Source: Pseudanabaena galeata CCNP1313
Lineage (GTDB): Bacteria > Cyanobacteriota > Cyanobacteriia > Pseudanabaenales > Pseudanabaenaceae
Length of the DNA: 64,000 bases
Direction of reading: 5' to 3'
Assembly: GCF_029910235.1 (NCBI RefSeq)
Contig: NZ_CP112874.1
Coordinates: 2,666,001 to 2,730,000, forward strand
A program made the translations under genes and the position numbers. The notes below the pieces were generated by a model. That model was given only the letters and a program-made list of their open reading frames with translations. It had not been told where the DNA came from and made no database searches. Of this stretch, positions 1-8,667 are shown piece by piece (position 1 is the stretch's first letter; the number at the start of each line of letters is the position of its first letter).

Positions 1-1401
1 CTCTTTAAAAGGAGAGTGTTCGCTTGGAAACACAACAACTGCGTATTCTCCATCCATCCAAGAGATAATATCTTTCTCAATGTCGAGATCTAATCCAGAA
101 CCAGCAATCAAAGGAGTAAGCATTCGTAGTCCTTCGACAAAAATTTTGTAGGAAGGTAGCATTTTTGACTCTTCTACAAACCATTGCCATTGACGATTGA
201 GATTACGGCTGGTGATTGCTCCATAGAGATTGGAGGGCAGATAAGACAGGAGTCGATCGCGAGTTTTGGTGTCTTTGGGTAAAGGCGATCGCACTTCTGA
301 GAAATAACTATTACTCTGACTACGAATACCTTTGGGCGTTATCCATGTAAACAGATCAAAACTGCTGTACTGCCCCAACGTGTATTTTAAGCCTTGAATA
401 TATTCTGCTCGACTAAATCCTGGAATTTCCGAAGTCTCAGGTAGATCCACAGCCACAAGCTCAGAAATTTGCCCCAACTCTTTAAAATCACCGTAACCTG
501 CAATCACAGATCGATTCCACAGAGGATTATTTAACGATCGCAAAAACAAAGGATGATTAGCAAGAGGTGCTACCTTCAGTTCAGAAGTTTCAACTGATGT
601 ATCAATTATTTTCTGGATTGCTTGGCGATTGGTAGAAATCACGGCTACTCCACTGGGCAACTTGGTGATCGCCAAGCGTTTTAAGCTGAAATCAGGAACG
701 CTAGGTACAATTGGTTCTTCTTCAGAATCAGCATCTTCTTCTTGAGCATCTGTATCAGGCGAATTATCTTGTTTATTGCTTAACAAAGATTTTAGTGTGA
801 TTGCTGGTTTTTTCTGAGATAGAACTGGTTTCTTGTCTCCAATAGATTCTTCTTCGAGTTGCCATTCCAGAATCTTGACATTTTGATACAGAGTTTCTGT
901 AGGTTTTGGCAAATCGAGACTTTTTAACTTATTCAGAAAAAGCTCAAATTTCTGTCCATCTGCAACTGGAGATAATGCTGTAAAAGTTAATTCCAGTTTG
1001 TCTTCGGTATTCGCCGAAAAGGCGATCGCCATTTCTTTACCCAGCCAAGGTTGGACATCTTTGGCTATGGAAATTTGGGGGGATTGACTGAAAAAGGTCA
1101 ATAACTGATCAAGCGCAGAAATTGGATCGACAGTTTGAGATTTACTCACCACATTCCATGAGTCTGGATTCAGATCAACCACAACTAATCCGATGACATC
1201 TATGGGAAGCTGCTTAGCGAGATCTAGAGAACGTTGAGCAAATTGACTAGATGCAGAATTCTGAATATTTCCAGTAGCAATAGTACTTAGAAAGTTCGTT
1301 GATTTGGAACTAGTAACTGTATCGTTAATGGAATTAGCGATCGCAGGCAAAGCTGATGTACTGGCACTAATCGCCAAAATTGTGGCAAACAAACTCCTCA
1401 T
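1..1401 (-). CDS. DUF3352 family secreted protein (partial, C-terminus beyond window)
   Basis: The reading frame is open from an ATG at 1401 to the window edge, giving 467 codons with the C-terminus missing. It begins with a signal-peptide-like stretch (MRSLFATILAISASTSA then ALPAIANS), so the protein is probably exported to the periplasm or membrane. The body has the pattern of the cyanobacterial DUF3352 family, including an early segment around PWLGKEMAIAFS and a repeated SWMDGEYAVVVFP-type segment near the cut end. An acidic low-complexity insert lies near residue 220. The biochemical function of this family is unknown. It lies downstream of the Hpt gene, and a hairpin separates the two. 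Confidence 0.75.
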   Translation of the reverse strand, partial: MRSLFATILAISASTSALPAIANSINDTVTSSKSTNFLSTIATGNIQNSASSQFAQRSLDLAKQLPIDVIGLVVVDLNPDSWNVVSKSQTVDPISALDQLLTFFSQSPQISIAKDVQPWLGKEMAIAFSANTEDKLELTFTALSPVADGQKFELFLNKLKSLDLPKPTETLYQNVKILEWQLEEESIGDKKPVLSQKKPAITLKSLLSNKQDNSPDTDAQEEDADSEEEPIVPSVPDFSLKRLAITKLPSGVAVISTNRQAIQKIIDTSVETSELKVAPLANHPLFLRSLNNPLWNRSVIAGYGDFKELGQISELVAVDLPETSEIPGFSRAEYIQGLKYTLGQYSSFDLFTWITPKGIRSQSNSYFSEVRSPLPKDTKTRDRLLSYLPSNLYGAITSRNLNRQWQWFVEESKMLPSYKIFVEGLRMLTPLIAGSGLDLDIEKDIISWMDGEYAVVVFPSEHSPFKE

Positions 1402-1440
1402 AGAAGCAACCCTCTTTAAAGTAAACGGTAAAATTTTGTT

Positions 1441-1477
1441 ATGAGAATGGGCGGCGCAAAGTGCCGCCCATTCTCAT
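1441..1477. terminator. Hairpin between Hpt gene and DUF3352 gene
   Basis: A 15-bp inverted repeat (ATGAGAATGGGCGGC at 1441-1455, its complement at 1463-1477) has a 7-base loop. It lies just beyond the Hpt stop codon on the minus strand, so it could end that transcript. No strong U-run follows. Confidence 0.6.
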
Positions 1478-1485
1478 TAAGATGA

Positions 1486-2640
1486 TTAATTAATATTACA
1501 GCTAGCAATCTTCGCTAAGAGAGCAGCATACTGAGCCTGAAATTCTTTGGCTTTAGAATCCTTAGACTGATGCCATGATGCTAGCCAGAGTGGTGTAGGG
1601 AAATGTCCTTCAGGAGCGGTTTGAGTAGAACTGGCATTAGACGCAATCCAAGTTCCATTTTGTCGCCACCCAACGCAATCGCTAAAGACTTGCCAACCTT
1701 TCATCGCTTTATCTTCTTCGATCACCGCACCAAAAATTTTACTCACTTCATCGGCTGAAGTATTTTCCGAGGCAATGTTAGCCGCTTTGGTAGTTTGTGA
1801 GGGAGCTGTTTTAGGTGGTGAAGACTTACTGGTGACATTAGCGGGCAGCAATTGCAATAGCTGCGGTGATGCTTTAATTTGATCCGCTTTCTGTGCTAAA
1901 ACTTGTTCCTGAGATTGCTTGATTTCTTTGATTAGAATCGGTGCGAGGGTGCGAAATTGATTGTTGGGATTGGTTACGGCTATGTTTACCGATTCCATCA
2001 ACATCGACCAAGGTACTAGCCCAAAGCGATCGCCGATTTGCTGTAGCTGCATACAAATAGCCGCTAAATTTTGACGACTGCGAGGACTATCAGGTTGCTT
2101 AAACAACTCCAGCATATTTCGCAACTTGAGCGGTACTTCCGATTGAAATGCTGACAGCATTCCCCTTATGTCAATTTTAGGATCTGCCACCACCATTGTG
2201 GCTTCGGTGTCATTACCAGCAATTAAATTTTGCAGATGATTTTTGAGATTCGCAAAGATTTGATCAGACCCAGCCATAACTGTATCTACAGCATCTTTGG
2301 TCAAACCATAAGGGCTTTGCAAATGTTCTACAAGCTCTTGTAATTTGTCAAAAGCTTGTAAAAAAAGCGTCTGTAAATCTTGATCGACTTGAAAGTTAGT
2401 ATTCTCTCGCATAACTTTAAAATAGTCTTCAAAGTTATGGGCAACATGTTGAATGCTACTAAACCCTAGCATGGCAGCTCCACCCTTAATTGAGTGGGCT
2501 GCTCGGAATATTTCATTTACCGCTTCAGAGTTACCCATCAGTGATTGCAAATTGAGCAGTCCTGATTCAATTGTTTGGAGATGTTCCTTAGCCTCCTCAA
2601 TGAAGTAGCCTGTAATCTGCTTTTGCTTATCCTGATCCAT
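1486..2640 (-). CDS. Hpt (CheA-type histidine phosphotransfer) domain protein
   Basis: The N-terminal ~110 residues are a CheA/PilL-type Hpt helical bundle with the phospho-acceptor signature AAHSIKGGAAMLG, placing the acceptor at His49. A second helical region (about 150-260) and a Ser/Thr-rich linker (about 265-300) follow. No kinase ATPase domain or receiver is fused. By family, the protein would relay phosphate between a hybrid kinase and a response regulator, or act in a PilL/PixL-like motility path. It precedes the DUF3352 gene and follows the GUN4-domain gene on the same strand, with a 142-bp gap upstream. The start ATG at 2640 opens directly on the conserved N-terminus. The Hpt call is firm; the pathway is unknown. 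Confidence 0.85.
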   Translation of the reverse strand: MDQDKQKQITGYFIEEAKEHLQTIESGLLNLQSLMGNSEAVNEIFRAAHSIKGGAAMLGFSSIQHVAHNFEDYFKVMRENTNFQVDQDLQTLFLQAFDKLQELVEHLQSPYGLTKDAVDTVMAGSDQIFANLKNHLQNLIAGNDTEATMVVADPKIDIRGMLSAFQSEVPLKLRNMLELFKQPDSPRSRQNLAAICMQLQQIGDRFGLVPWSMLMESVNIAVTNPNNQFRTLAPILIKEIKQSQEQVLAQKADQIKASPQLLQLLPANVTSKSSPPKTAPSQTTKAANIASENTSADEVSKIFGAVIEEDKAMKGWQVFSDCVGWRQNGTWIASNASSTQTAPEGHFPTPLWLASWHQSKDSKAKEFQAQYAALLAKIASCNIN

Positions 2641-2782
2641 GACACTAACCCCTTATGATTTGCCTTGTGAATTGATTGTGAAGTTGCTAAGTACCTATAC
2701 AAATTACCCAAATCTTTAGCGTTGTAGCCCTTCGAGGCTAAACTTTACGGGTTGGGATTTGTAATTAATTGCGTCCATACAC

Positions 2783-3373
2783 TTACCCCAGAATTGATGA
2801 CATATAGATCTGATTTTGAGCGCTGAATCCATAGCGACCCTGACTATACTGCCGCCACAGGTTATCAATAATTTGTAAGTCATCACAGGAAATTTGCTTA
2901 ATCTCCTCGGCTGTCAACACCGAACCAATATTTTTACGTGCAGCCTGACACATCACATTCCATGTTTCTTGATTGGCTTCTTGCCATTTACCATTAGATA
3001 GAAAAGCTCTTAACTTAGTATAGTCAACGCCAGTGCTAGAAGTGAGTGATTGTAATTGAGTAGATGGCTCAACATTGGCGATCGCTAATCCTTTTTGAGG
3101 ACGACGAAACCGCAAAGTCATAGCTCCATTGCTTTGACCATCACCCAATAAAATGGCTTCGCCAGTATCTGTGAGTTTGATCGAAATCTCGACCTCATCT
3201 AGTGCTAACCCATTGGCATGACTTGGCGCATTGTCCGTAGCGAGTTGCTGCACCAAGCTAGCAAGTCTTTGAATGCTGTCTTTAATTTTCGTGGTGCTGA
3301 TCGATTTGATCGATTCACCATTGGCGCGATCGCCATTTCCCACAAATTCAATTAGTATTTCTTCGCTATCCAT
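2783..3373 (-). CDS. GUN4 domain protein with N-terminal accessory domain
   Basis: Residues about 116-196 carry the GUN4 fold signature: LRAFLSNGKWQEANQET, then DDLQIIDNLW and YSQGRYGFSAQNQIY. GUN4 binds Mg-protoporphyrin and, as a stand-alone protein, activates Mg-chelatase; many cyanobacterial copies are fused to signalling modules instead. The N-terminal ~95 residues (VEISIKLTDTGEAILLG and a MTLRFRRP strand) loosely resemble the small trypsin-co-occurring (Pepco) beta domain; that assignment is tentative. At 196 aa the architecture is small + GUN4, so it is probably not the chlorophyll-biosynthesis Gun4. It sits between the ClC channel and the Hpt gene on the same strand, 55 bp after the channel gene. 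Confidence 0.8.
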   Translation of the reverse strand: MDSEEILIEFVGNGDRANGESIKSISTTKIKDSIQRLASLVQQLATDNAPSHANGLALDEVEISIKLTDTGEAILLGDGQSNGAMTLRFRRPQKGLAIANVEPSTQLQSLTSSTGVDYTKLRAFLSNGKWQEANQETWNVMCQAARKNIGSVLTAEEIKQISCDDLQIIDNLWRQYSQGRYGFSAQNQIYMSSILG

Positions 3374-3428
3374 GACATCCTTAGTTTGGGCTAGTTGTCA
3401 GATATTTAAGACAAGCTCTGCGTAAATT

Positions 3429-5444
3429 TTAAGAGGAAATTGCCTCAGAACTATGCATATCTGACTCTCTGTTTAAGTTATTGGTTAAAGTGCTATCTAG
3501 ATTGTTACTTAAAGAATTACTTAAATTACTTAAATTATGTTCTTTATCGTTGCTCTTGTCATTAGCACTATTGCTCGGAATATTACTAGAACCATTACTA
3601 GCACCGTTAGTTATAGCTGTATAAGTATTATTCGCAATAGGTACGGTCGATTTAGTCGCTGTAATTCTAGCAGTAATCGCTCGTTTTGTTAGTGCTGTAT
3701 TATAGGCTGTGGTAATCGCCATCCGATCCACCATCCCAATTACCCGCTTAGGTTGGTGGCGATCGACCACAGGCATCTGCCGTAAGTCCCTAGTTGCCAT
3801 GCGTTTTAGAGCTTCAGCCAGAGATTCATCGGCAAAGGTACAGATTACTTCACTGGTGCAAATATTCTGTACCGTCATGTCCTCAAGGGGGCGATCAGTT
3901 GCAGGCGCGGATAGCAAGCGTTTTAGATCTTGAGTGGTTAGAATTCCCTGCAAATGGTTAATCTCATCTAATACTAAGGCGCTATGGTGGTAGCCACTGG
4001 TAATAAATTGGGCGGCTTGCATCAGGGGCATGGAATATTTGACCGAGGCGGGATTGAGGGTCATGACTTCGGCAATCTTGATTTTTTCAAGGACTTCGAT
4101 ATCAGCGGGTAGCCCAGACCATTGCATGATCATCCGATCTGCGGATTTTGATGAATCAATTTGGTCAAGTACCCATGCACAGAGTCCTACGGCTGCCATC
4201 AATGGTAAAACGATGCGATAGTCGCGAGTCATTTCAAATAGCAGCAATACTGATGTTAAGGGGGCGCGAACAGTCCCTGCCAAAACTGCGGCCATCCCCA
4301 CGAGGGCATAGGCAGGAGAAGCAGCGATCGGGATTGAAGCAGGTAAAAAACTAGCGATCGCCTGACCATACAAACTACCTAACACTGCGCCCAAGAAAAT
4401 CGAAGGTGCAAAAATACCACCGACAAAACCACTCGCAGAACTAATTGCCGTCAATAAAAGTTTAACTACCAACAAAATTGCTAATAGTGGAATTGTGAAC
4501 GGTGTATCTTGCAAGATCGATTCCACCGTTTCGTAGCCAATCCCAATTACTTCAGGAAAAGTTAAGGCAATCAGACCGACACATAGTCCACCAATCAATA
4601 ATTTGATTGGCATCGATAGCTTTTGCATAAATGGGGCGATCGCCCATTCCCCCGCAAAAAATTTCTTTGCTTGTTTAATTGCGCGAGTAAACATCAGGGC
4701 GACGACACTAGCCAGTACCCCTAATCCAAGGTATAGAGGCAACTCCCAGTAGCTGCGTACTTCGTAGACAGGCAAGCTAAAAGCTGGCCGTTCGCCGAGA
4801 CTAATCTGAGAAACTAACGCCGAAATGACGGAGGCAATTACAACAACACTTACATCAGAGTTAGGACTAGATTTATTAGTGCGATAGGAATCACGTAGCA
4901 AGACTTCAAGGGCAAAAAATACACCTGCGATCGGTGCATTAAATCCTGCCGCCAATCCTGCTGCTCCCCCTGCTCCTATTAGTAGCCGAATGCGTTCGCT
5001 AGAAAATTGCAGCATTTGACCAAGCAAAGAGCCAATATTGCTACCAAGCTCAACGCTTGGTCCCTCAGGTCCAAGAGAAGCACCTGAGCCCAGCGAAAGA
5101 GCCGCCGCCACGGTTTTCAGAGGAACTTGCGAATAGGAAAGCCCTAACTCTCGGCTAGAAGCACTGGCTTTTACTTGATCTAATTTATCTAATTTGAAAC
5201 GTAAAAGGCTAACAACTAGCGCTCCAAGCATCGGGATACAAATAATAGCCCAAGGCAAATGGTTACTGATAACTACGGCGATCTTGTGCCAATAGAGTTC
5301 TTGGGTAAATAAGATCAGCTTGCGAAATAGGGTTACACCAGTACCACTGATCAAGCCCACAGCGATCGCTGAAACAAGCATAACCGTCTCCGCAGATGGC
5401 TGAAGACGGTTTAGAACGGTCACCAATAGGCGGGAAAGCGACAT
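3429..5444 (-). CDS. ClC-type chloride channel/antiporter with CBS pair
   Basis: This is a multi-pass membrane protein of 671 aa. The gating-glutamate motif is visible as LGPEGPSVELGS (Glu127), and the pore motif GGIFAPSIFLGA lies near residue 345. The usual first selectivity motif GSGIP is not recognisable; KASASSREL occupies the expected place. A C-terminal CBS pair (about 450-575; repeats beginning VMTLNPASVKY and NICTSEVICTF) would sense nucleotides. The last ~80 residues are a low-complexity Asn/Ser/Leu tail. The family moves Cl- or exchanges Cl-/H+ across the cytoplasmic membrane. The next upstream gene on the same strand is the RNB-family gene, 103 bp away. Confidence 0.9.
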   Translation of the reverse strand: MSLSRLLVTVLNRLQPSAETVMLVSAIAVGLISGTGVTLFRKLILFTQELYWHKIAVVISNHLPWAIICIPMLGALVVSLLRFKLDKLDQVKASASSRELGLSYSQVPLKTVAAALSLGSGASLGPEGPSVELGSNIGSLLGQMLQFSSERIRLLIGAGGAAGLAAGFNAPIAGVFFALEVLLRDSYRTNKSSPNSDVSVVVIASVISALVSQISLGERPAFSLPVYEVRSYWELPLYLGLGVLASVVALMFTRAIKQAKKFFAGEWAIAPFMQKLSMPIKLLIGGLCVGLIALTFPEVIGIGYETVESILQDTPFTIPLLAILLVVKLLLTAISSASGFVGGIFAPSIFLGAVLGSLYGQAIASFLPASIPIAASPAYALVGMAAVLAGTVRAPLTSVLLLFEMTRDYRIVLPLMAAVGLCAWVLDQIDSSKSADRMIMQWSGLPADIEVLEKIKIAEVMTLNPASVKYSMPLMQAAQFITSGYHHSALVLDEINHLQGILTTQDLKRLLSAPATDRPLEDMTVQNICTSEVICTFADESLAEALKRMATRDLRQMPVVDRHQPKRVIGMVDRMAITTAYNTALTKRAITARITATKSTVPIANNTYTAITNGASNGSSNIPSNSANDKSNDKEHNLSNLSNSLSNNLDSTLTNNLNRESDMHSSEAISS

Positions 5445-5547
5445 GGTGGAGAACTCGTGGAAGGGAGTAATTGGAGCTAGAGCAATTCAGTATTGTACCT
5501 AGACTGGAGTTGAGAAATGCCTCAGTCCAACGGGACGATTTGGCAGA

Positions 5548-7872
5548 TCATTCTAGATTCTCTACATCGTCATCTTCAGAAAACTCTAAAGGTTCCTCTG
5601 ATTCTGCCCTCATTCCTGATTCGGAATTAGACAAGTCTCGATCGCCCTCAGAATTCACTACGGCAACTAAGTCGATTTGTTGGCGATAATAATCTACCCC
5701 TTTGACCTGTACTTCTACGCGATCGCCTAAACAATATTGACGACCACTACGACGACCAACGAGTAAAGTTGAAGCTCTCGCCCTACCTTTACCATTAATC
5801 AAGGGGAACTCGTACCAGTCATCCTTAAGAGAACTGACATGAACTAAGCCTTCAACCAAGAGAGACTCAATCTCTACAAAGAACCCATAGGACTGAACGC
5901 TGGTGATGATGCCATAGAAATTCCCGCCTGTGTGCGATCGCATAAATTCCGCTTTACGCAATCCATCCAGATCAGAAATTGAACGGTGATACAAAGCATC
6001 GGCTTGATTGAGCTTTGGCACAATGGCTTCCAAATCCTCAATTAACTGCCGCTCTGTTTCAGGTGGTAAAACACTCCAATTTACCTGACCATGAGCGCTA
6101 GAACTACGAAGATTAACACCGTCCTTAATCCTAATGCTGCGGCGATCACGTCCTTCTTCAAATACAGTATGTAAAATGCGTTGGATTAGTAGATCACCAT
6201 AATGATTTTGTGTAAACACGCCATGCACATAGGGCTGATCGATTAACCCTAATCCAAAGTGGAGTGATGGTGCAAGTACATACTCATTAGTCTTAAACAT
6301 GGACATTAGTAGATATTTGAGAATATCACGAGCTGCTTCCTGTTCAAGCTGATTTACCTGTGCCAAAATACGATGCAAATCAGCTATTTGAATCTGTTCA
6401 GGCGTTTCTAATTGCGCCGAAATACCCATGCTCTCTAATAGCTTTGTCCAGTCATCAACCTTGCCTTGATCGGGAGGGATTTGACGCAAATAGATAGAGG
6501 GAATTGATAAAGACTGGAGATGGGAAGCGATCGCTTTATTTGCCAAGATCATTACTTCTGTAACCTTGCCAGAGATCTGCAAAGTTAAGGGAACTACTGT
6601 CAAACCTCGTACTCCCTCATCCGCCTCTTGAGAAGGAATCTGTGGTAATACCAATCTGATCGCGTTAGATTTCTCTTGTAGTAAAGTTCCTACCTTGGCA
6701 ATTAGATGAACTAACTCTTCTACTTCTGTATCAATTTCTTGACTAGGTGCATCCTCATCAACAGCTACTTTCCCATCAAGAATTTGTTGCGCTCTCTGAT
6801 AGCTCAAGTTAGCCCGAACTAATACTGCTGAAGGCTGAATCTCGAAAGAAAGCATGTTTCCTTCGTGATCCAGTTTAATCAACACTGACATTGTGAGATA
6901 TTCGGGCTGATTAAATACATTCATCTCAGGCAACATTGGCAAAATGGTGTCACCCAAGAAAAATGACCGTAAACGCTTCTGAGCTTCCAAATCCAAAGGT
7001 GAGCCCGCCGTTACATAGGTCGCAACATCAGGAATATGTACACCCAATTCCCAACCAGTATCGTCCTCAGCGATCGAAATTGCTGCCGCATTGCCAATTC
7101 TGACAGTTAAAGTTTTACGTAAATCAAGACGATGTTTGAGATCGGCTTTTCGTACACCCCTAGGTAAACTTGCAGCGGCTGTCAAAGCCTTGGCACTAAA
7201 TCTTCTGGGCAAATTATGTTTGCAACATACCAGATCAATGTCATTAGTCGATTCGGCATCATCGCCCAAAATCTGCAAAATGCGTCCTAAAGGTAAGTGA
7301 TTACCCAAGGAAAATCTCACCATTTCTAAATGTACGAGTTTGCCATTCGCCACACTGAGATCGGGAGTTTCCTCGTCTGGTATTAGCTCTACTTCAAACA
7401 ATAGGCGATCATCTAGCGGTACGGCTCGATAACTATCATCCGTAAATTTCACGGTCGAAAGTAATGTTGGATTTGATCGCTCAAGGATCAACCGTACTTC
7501 ACCCTCAGGCGATCGCCGCCGCACGCCGTCTTTAGTTACCCGCACTAATACGCGATCGCCATTCCAAGCATTGCTCAAACGGCTTTCGCGTACATAGATG
7601 TCTTCAGCACCCTCAATATCTTGGATCGCAAAGCAAAAACCTTTACTTGAACAACGCAAACGACCTTCTACCAGACCTTCTTCTTGGATGCGGCGATATC
7701 GTCCTTTGTCTTTTTCAAGAATACCGATTTTTTCCAGCGCATCAAGGGCAACTTGGAGCCGACGAACACTTTTGTTGTCATCACCGATCCCAAGTTTTTT
7801 TTCGATCGCTTTGGGCGTAACTAGCTTGTCATCAGAGAAATTGTCTAACAGTTGATTAATCGAGAATTCCAT
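5548..7872 (-). CDS. RNase II/R-family (RNB) protein, Zam-like, catalytic Asp cluster absent
   Basis: Domains in order are an N-terminal winged helix (about 1-62), cold-shock-like OB domains (about 65-200), an RNB domain (about 245-610, with GWELGVHIPDVATYV and ILPMLPEMNVFNQPEYLTMSV), and a C-terminal S1 domain (about 655-745, GGNFYGIITSVQSYGFFVE). The family degrades RNA 3'-5'. In active RNase II/R the stretch before VHIADV carries four metal-binding Asp residues (pattern TIDxxxxxDxDDA). Here it reads TVRIGNAAAISIAEDDTGW (256-274), so the cluster appears deleted while the frame stays intact. Length and features recall cyanobacterial Zam, which is associated with acetazolamide resistance; that orthology is an inference. 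It may bind RNA without cutting it. Confidence 0.8.
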   Translation of the reverse strand: MEFSINQLLDNFSDDKLVTPKAIEKKLGIGDDNKSVRRLQVALDALEKIGILEKDKGRYRRIQEEGLVEGRLRCSSKGFCFAIQDIEGAEDIYVRESRLSNAWNGDRVLVRVTKDGVRRRSPEGEVRLILERSNPTLLSTVKFTDDSYRAVPLDDRLLFEVELIPDEETPDLSVANGKLVHLEMVRFSLGNHLPLGRILQILGDDAESTNDIDLVCCKHNLPRRFSAKALTAAASLPRGVRKADLKHRLDLRKTLTVRIGNAAAISIAEDDTGWELGVHIPDVATYVTAGSPLDLEAQKRLRSFFLGDTILPMLPEMNVFNQPEYLTMSVLIKLDHEGNMLSFEIQPSAVLVRANLSYQRAQQILDGKVAVDEDAPSQEIDTEVEELVHLIAKVGTLLQEKSNAIRLVLPQIPSQEADEGVRGLTVVPLTLQISGKVTEVMILANKAIASHLQSLSIPSIYLRQIPPDQGKVDDWTKLLESMGISAQLETPEQIQIADLHRILAQVNQLEQEAARDILKYLLMSMFKTNEYVLAPSLHFGLGLIDQPYVHGVFTQNHYGDLLIQRILHTVFEEGRDRRSIRIKDGVNLRSSSAHGQVNWSVLPPETERQLIEDLEAIVPKLNQADALYHRSISDLDGLRKAEFMRSHTGGNFYGIITSVQSYGFFVEIESLLVEGLVHVSSLKDDWYEFPLINGKGRARASTLLVGRRSGRQYCLGDRVEVQVKGVDYYRQQIDLVAVVNSEGDRDLSNSESGMRAESEEPLEFSEDDDVENLE

Positions 7873-8403
7873 GAGGCGAAGGTCGAACGATTGGTTAAGG
7901 TGAGCAAATTAGAGCAAACGAGGGGTAACAACAAAGTAGATATCTACTTGTAAACACAAACTAGAAGCAAATATCAACATCACAAATCAATGACAGTCAA
8001 GATTTCGACATTTAGCACAGACAAATTAACTGCGATAGATTCGACTTATCAAAACGAAACTGTGGAAGTTAATCTATCTTCTTAGAGACGATCTTGATAG
8101 CTCTGCGATGGTATTACAGACTCAATACAGGATAGTAAAATATGGATCGAAACGCATATCTACCTATCCTGAATAGAATTTCCCTAAGAAACTTTGTTTT
8201 TTCTAAAGGGGGGGTAGCTCTAGCTTTTTTGCATGCTTATAGGGCTTAGGTAAATTACCAAATTTGCAAAGTTAGGTTGCACAGTGTTCCCCTGCTAATC
8301 CTATTTTAGCCCAATTGCTCCAGCAAATATTTTGGATATTGACTTTAATTTAGTGTGATTTCAGCACAAGCTACAAAATTTCAGAAATTCTCATTACAAA
8401 AAC

Positions 8404-8448
8404 GATTTTAGGGTTTCCAGCACTTTAGGCGCTGGAAACCCTAAAATC
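8404..8448. repeat. 18-bp-arm hairpin upstream of porin
   Basis: The arms GATTTTAGGGTTTCCAGC (8404-8421) and its exact complement (8431-8448) enclose a 9-base loop. It is about 220 bp upstream of the porin start. It could be a terminator or attenuator in the leader, or one of the many intergenic palindromes in this genome. Confidence 0.7.
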
Positions 8449-8533
8449 CTTCTGCATAGATAATCTCTTGAATCACAACTTCAGGGAGTTTTGTATTTAT
8501 TTTTCGGGTTTATTGCAGTTGTAATAGAGCTTT

Positions 8534-8580
8534 TGAGCATAAATACATAAGTCTGAGCATAAATACATGGTTAATGTATT
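8534..8580. promoter_or_regulatory. Candidate operator: 15-bp direct repeat plus inverted repeat upstream of porin
   Basis: TGAGCATAAATACAT occurs at 8534-8548 and again at 8554-8568, a spacing of 20 bp (about two helical turns). The second copy runs into an inverted repeat AATACAT-GGTTA-ATGTATT (8562-8580). The arrangement suits a dimeric regulator acting about 90 bp upstream of the porin start. No regulator is assigned. Confidence 0.45.
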
Positions 8581-8667
8581 GAGCAACACTTAACTTTGTG
8601 CTGCTATTATTGCTACATTATTTCCACACAGATATTTAAGCTGTTATGTTGTGAGGAATAGTAACAA

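Larger units (their letters stand above)
7873..8667. other. 795-bp non-coding region between rnb-like gene and porin
   Basis: No convincing gene is visible on either strand. It holds the divergent upstream regions of the RNB-family gene and the porin, one strong hairpin (8404-8448) and a repeated motif just before the porin (8534-8580). The length and the presence of a highly expressed porin downstream suggest a long 5' leader or a small RNA, but I see no recognisable RNA family. Confidence 0.5.
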
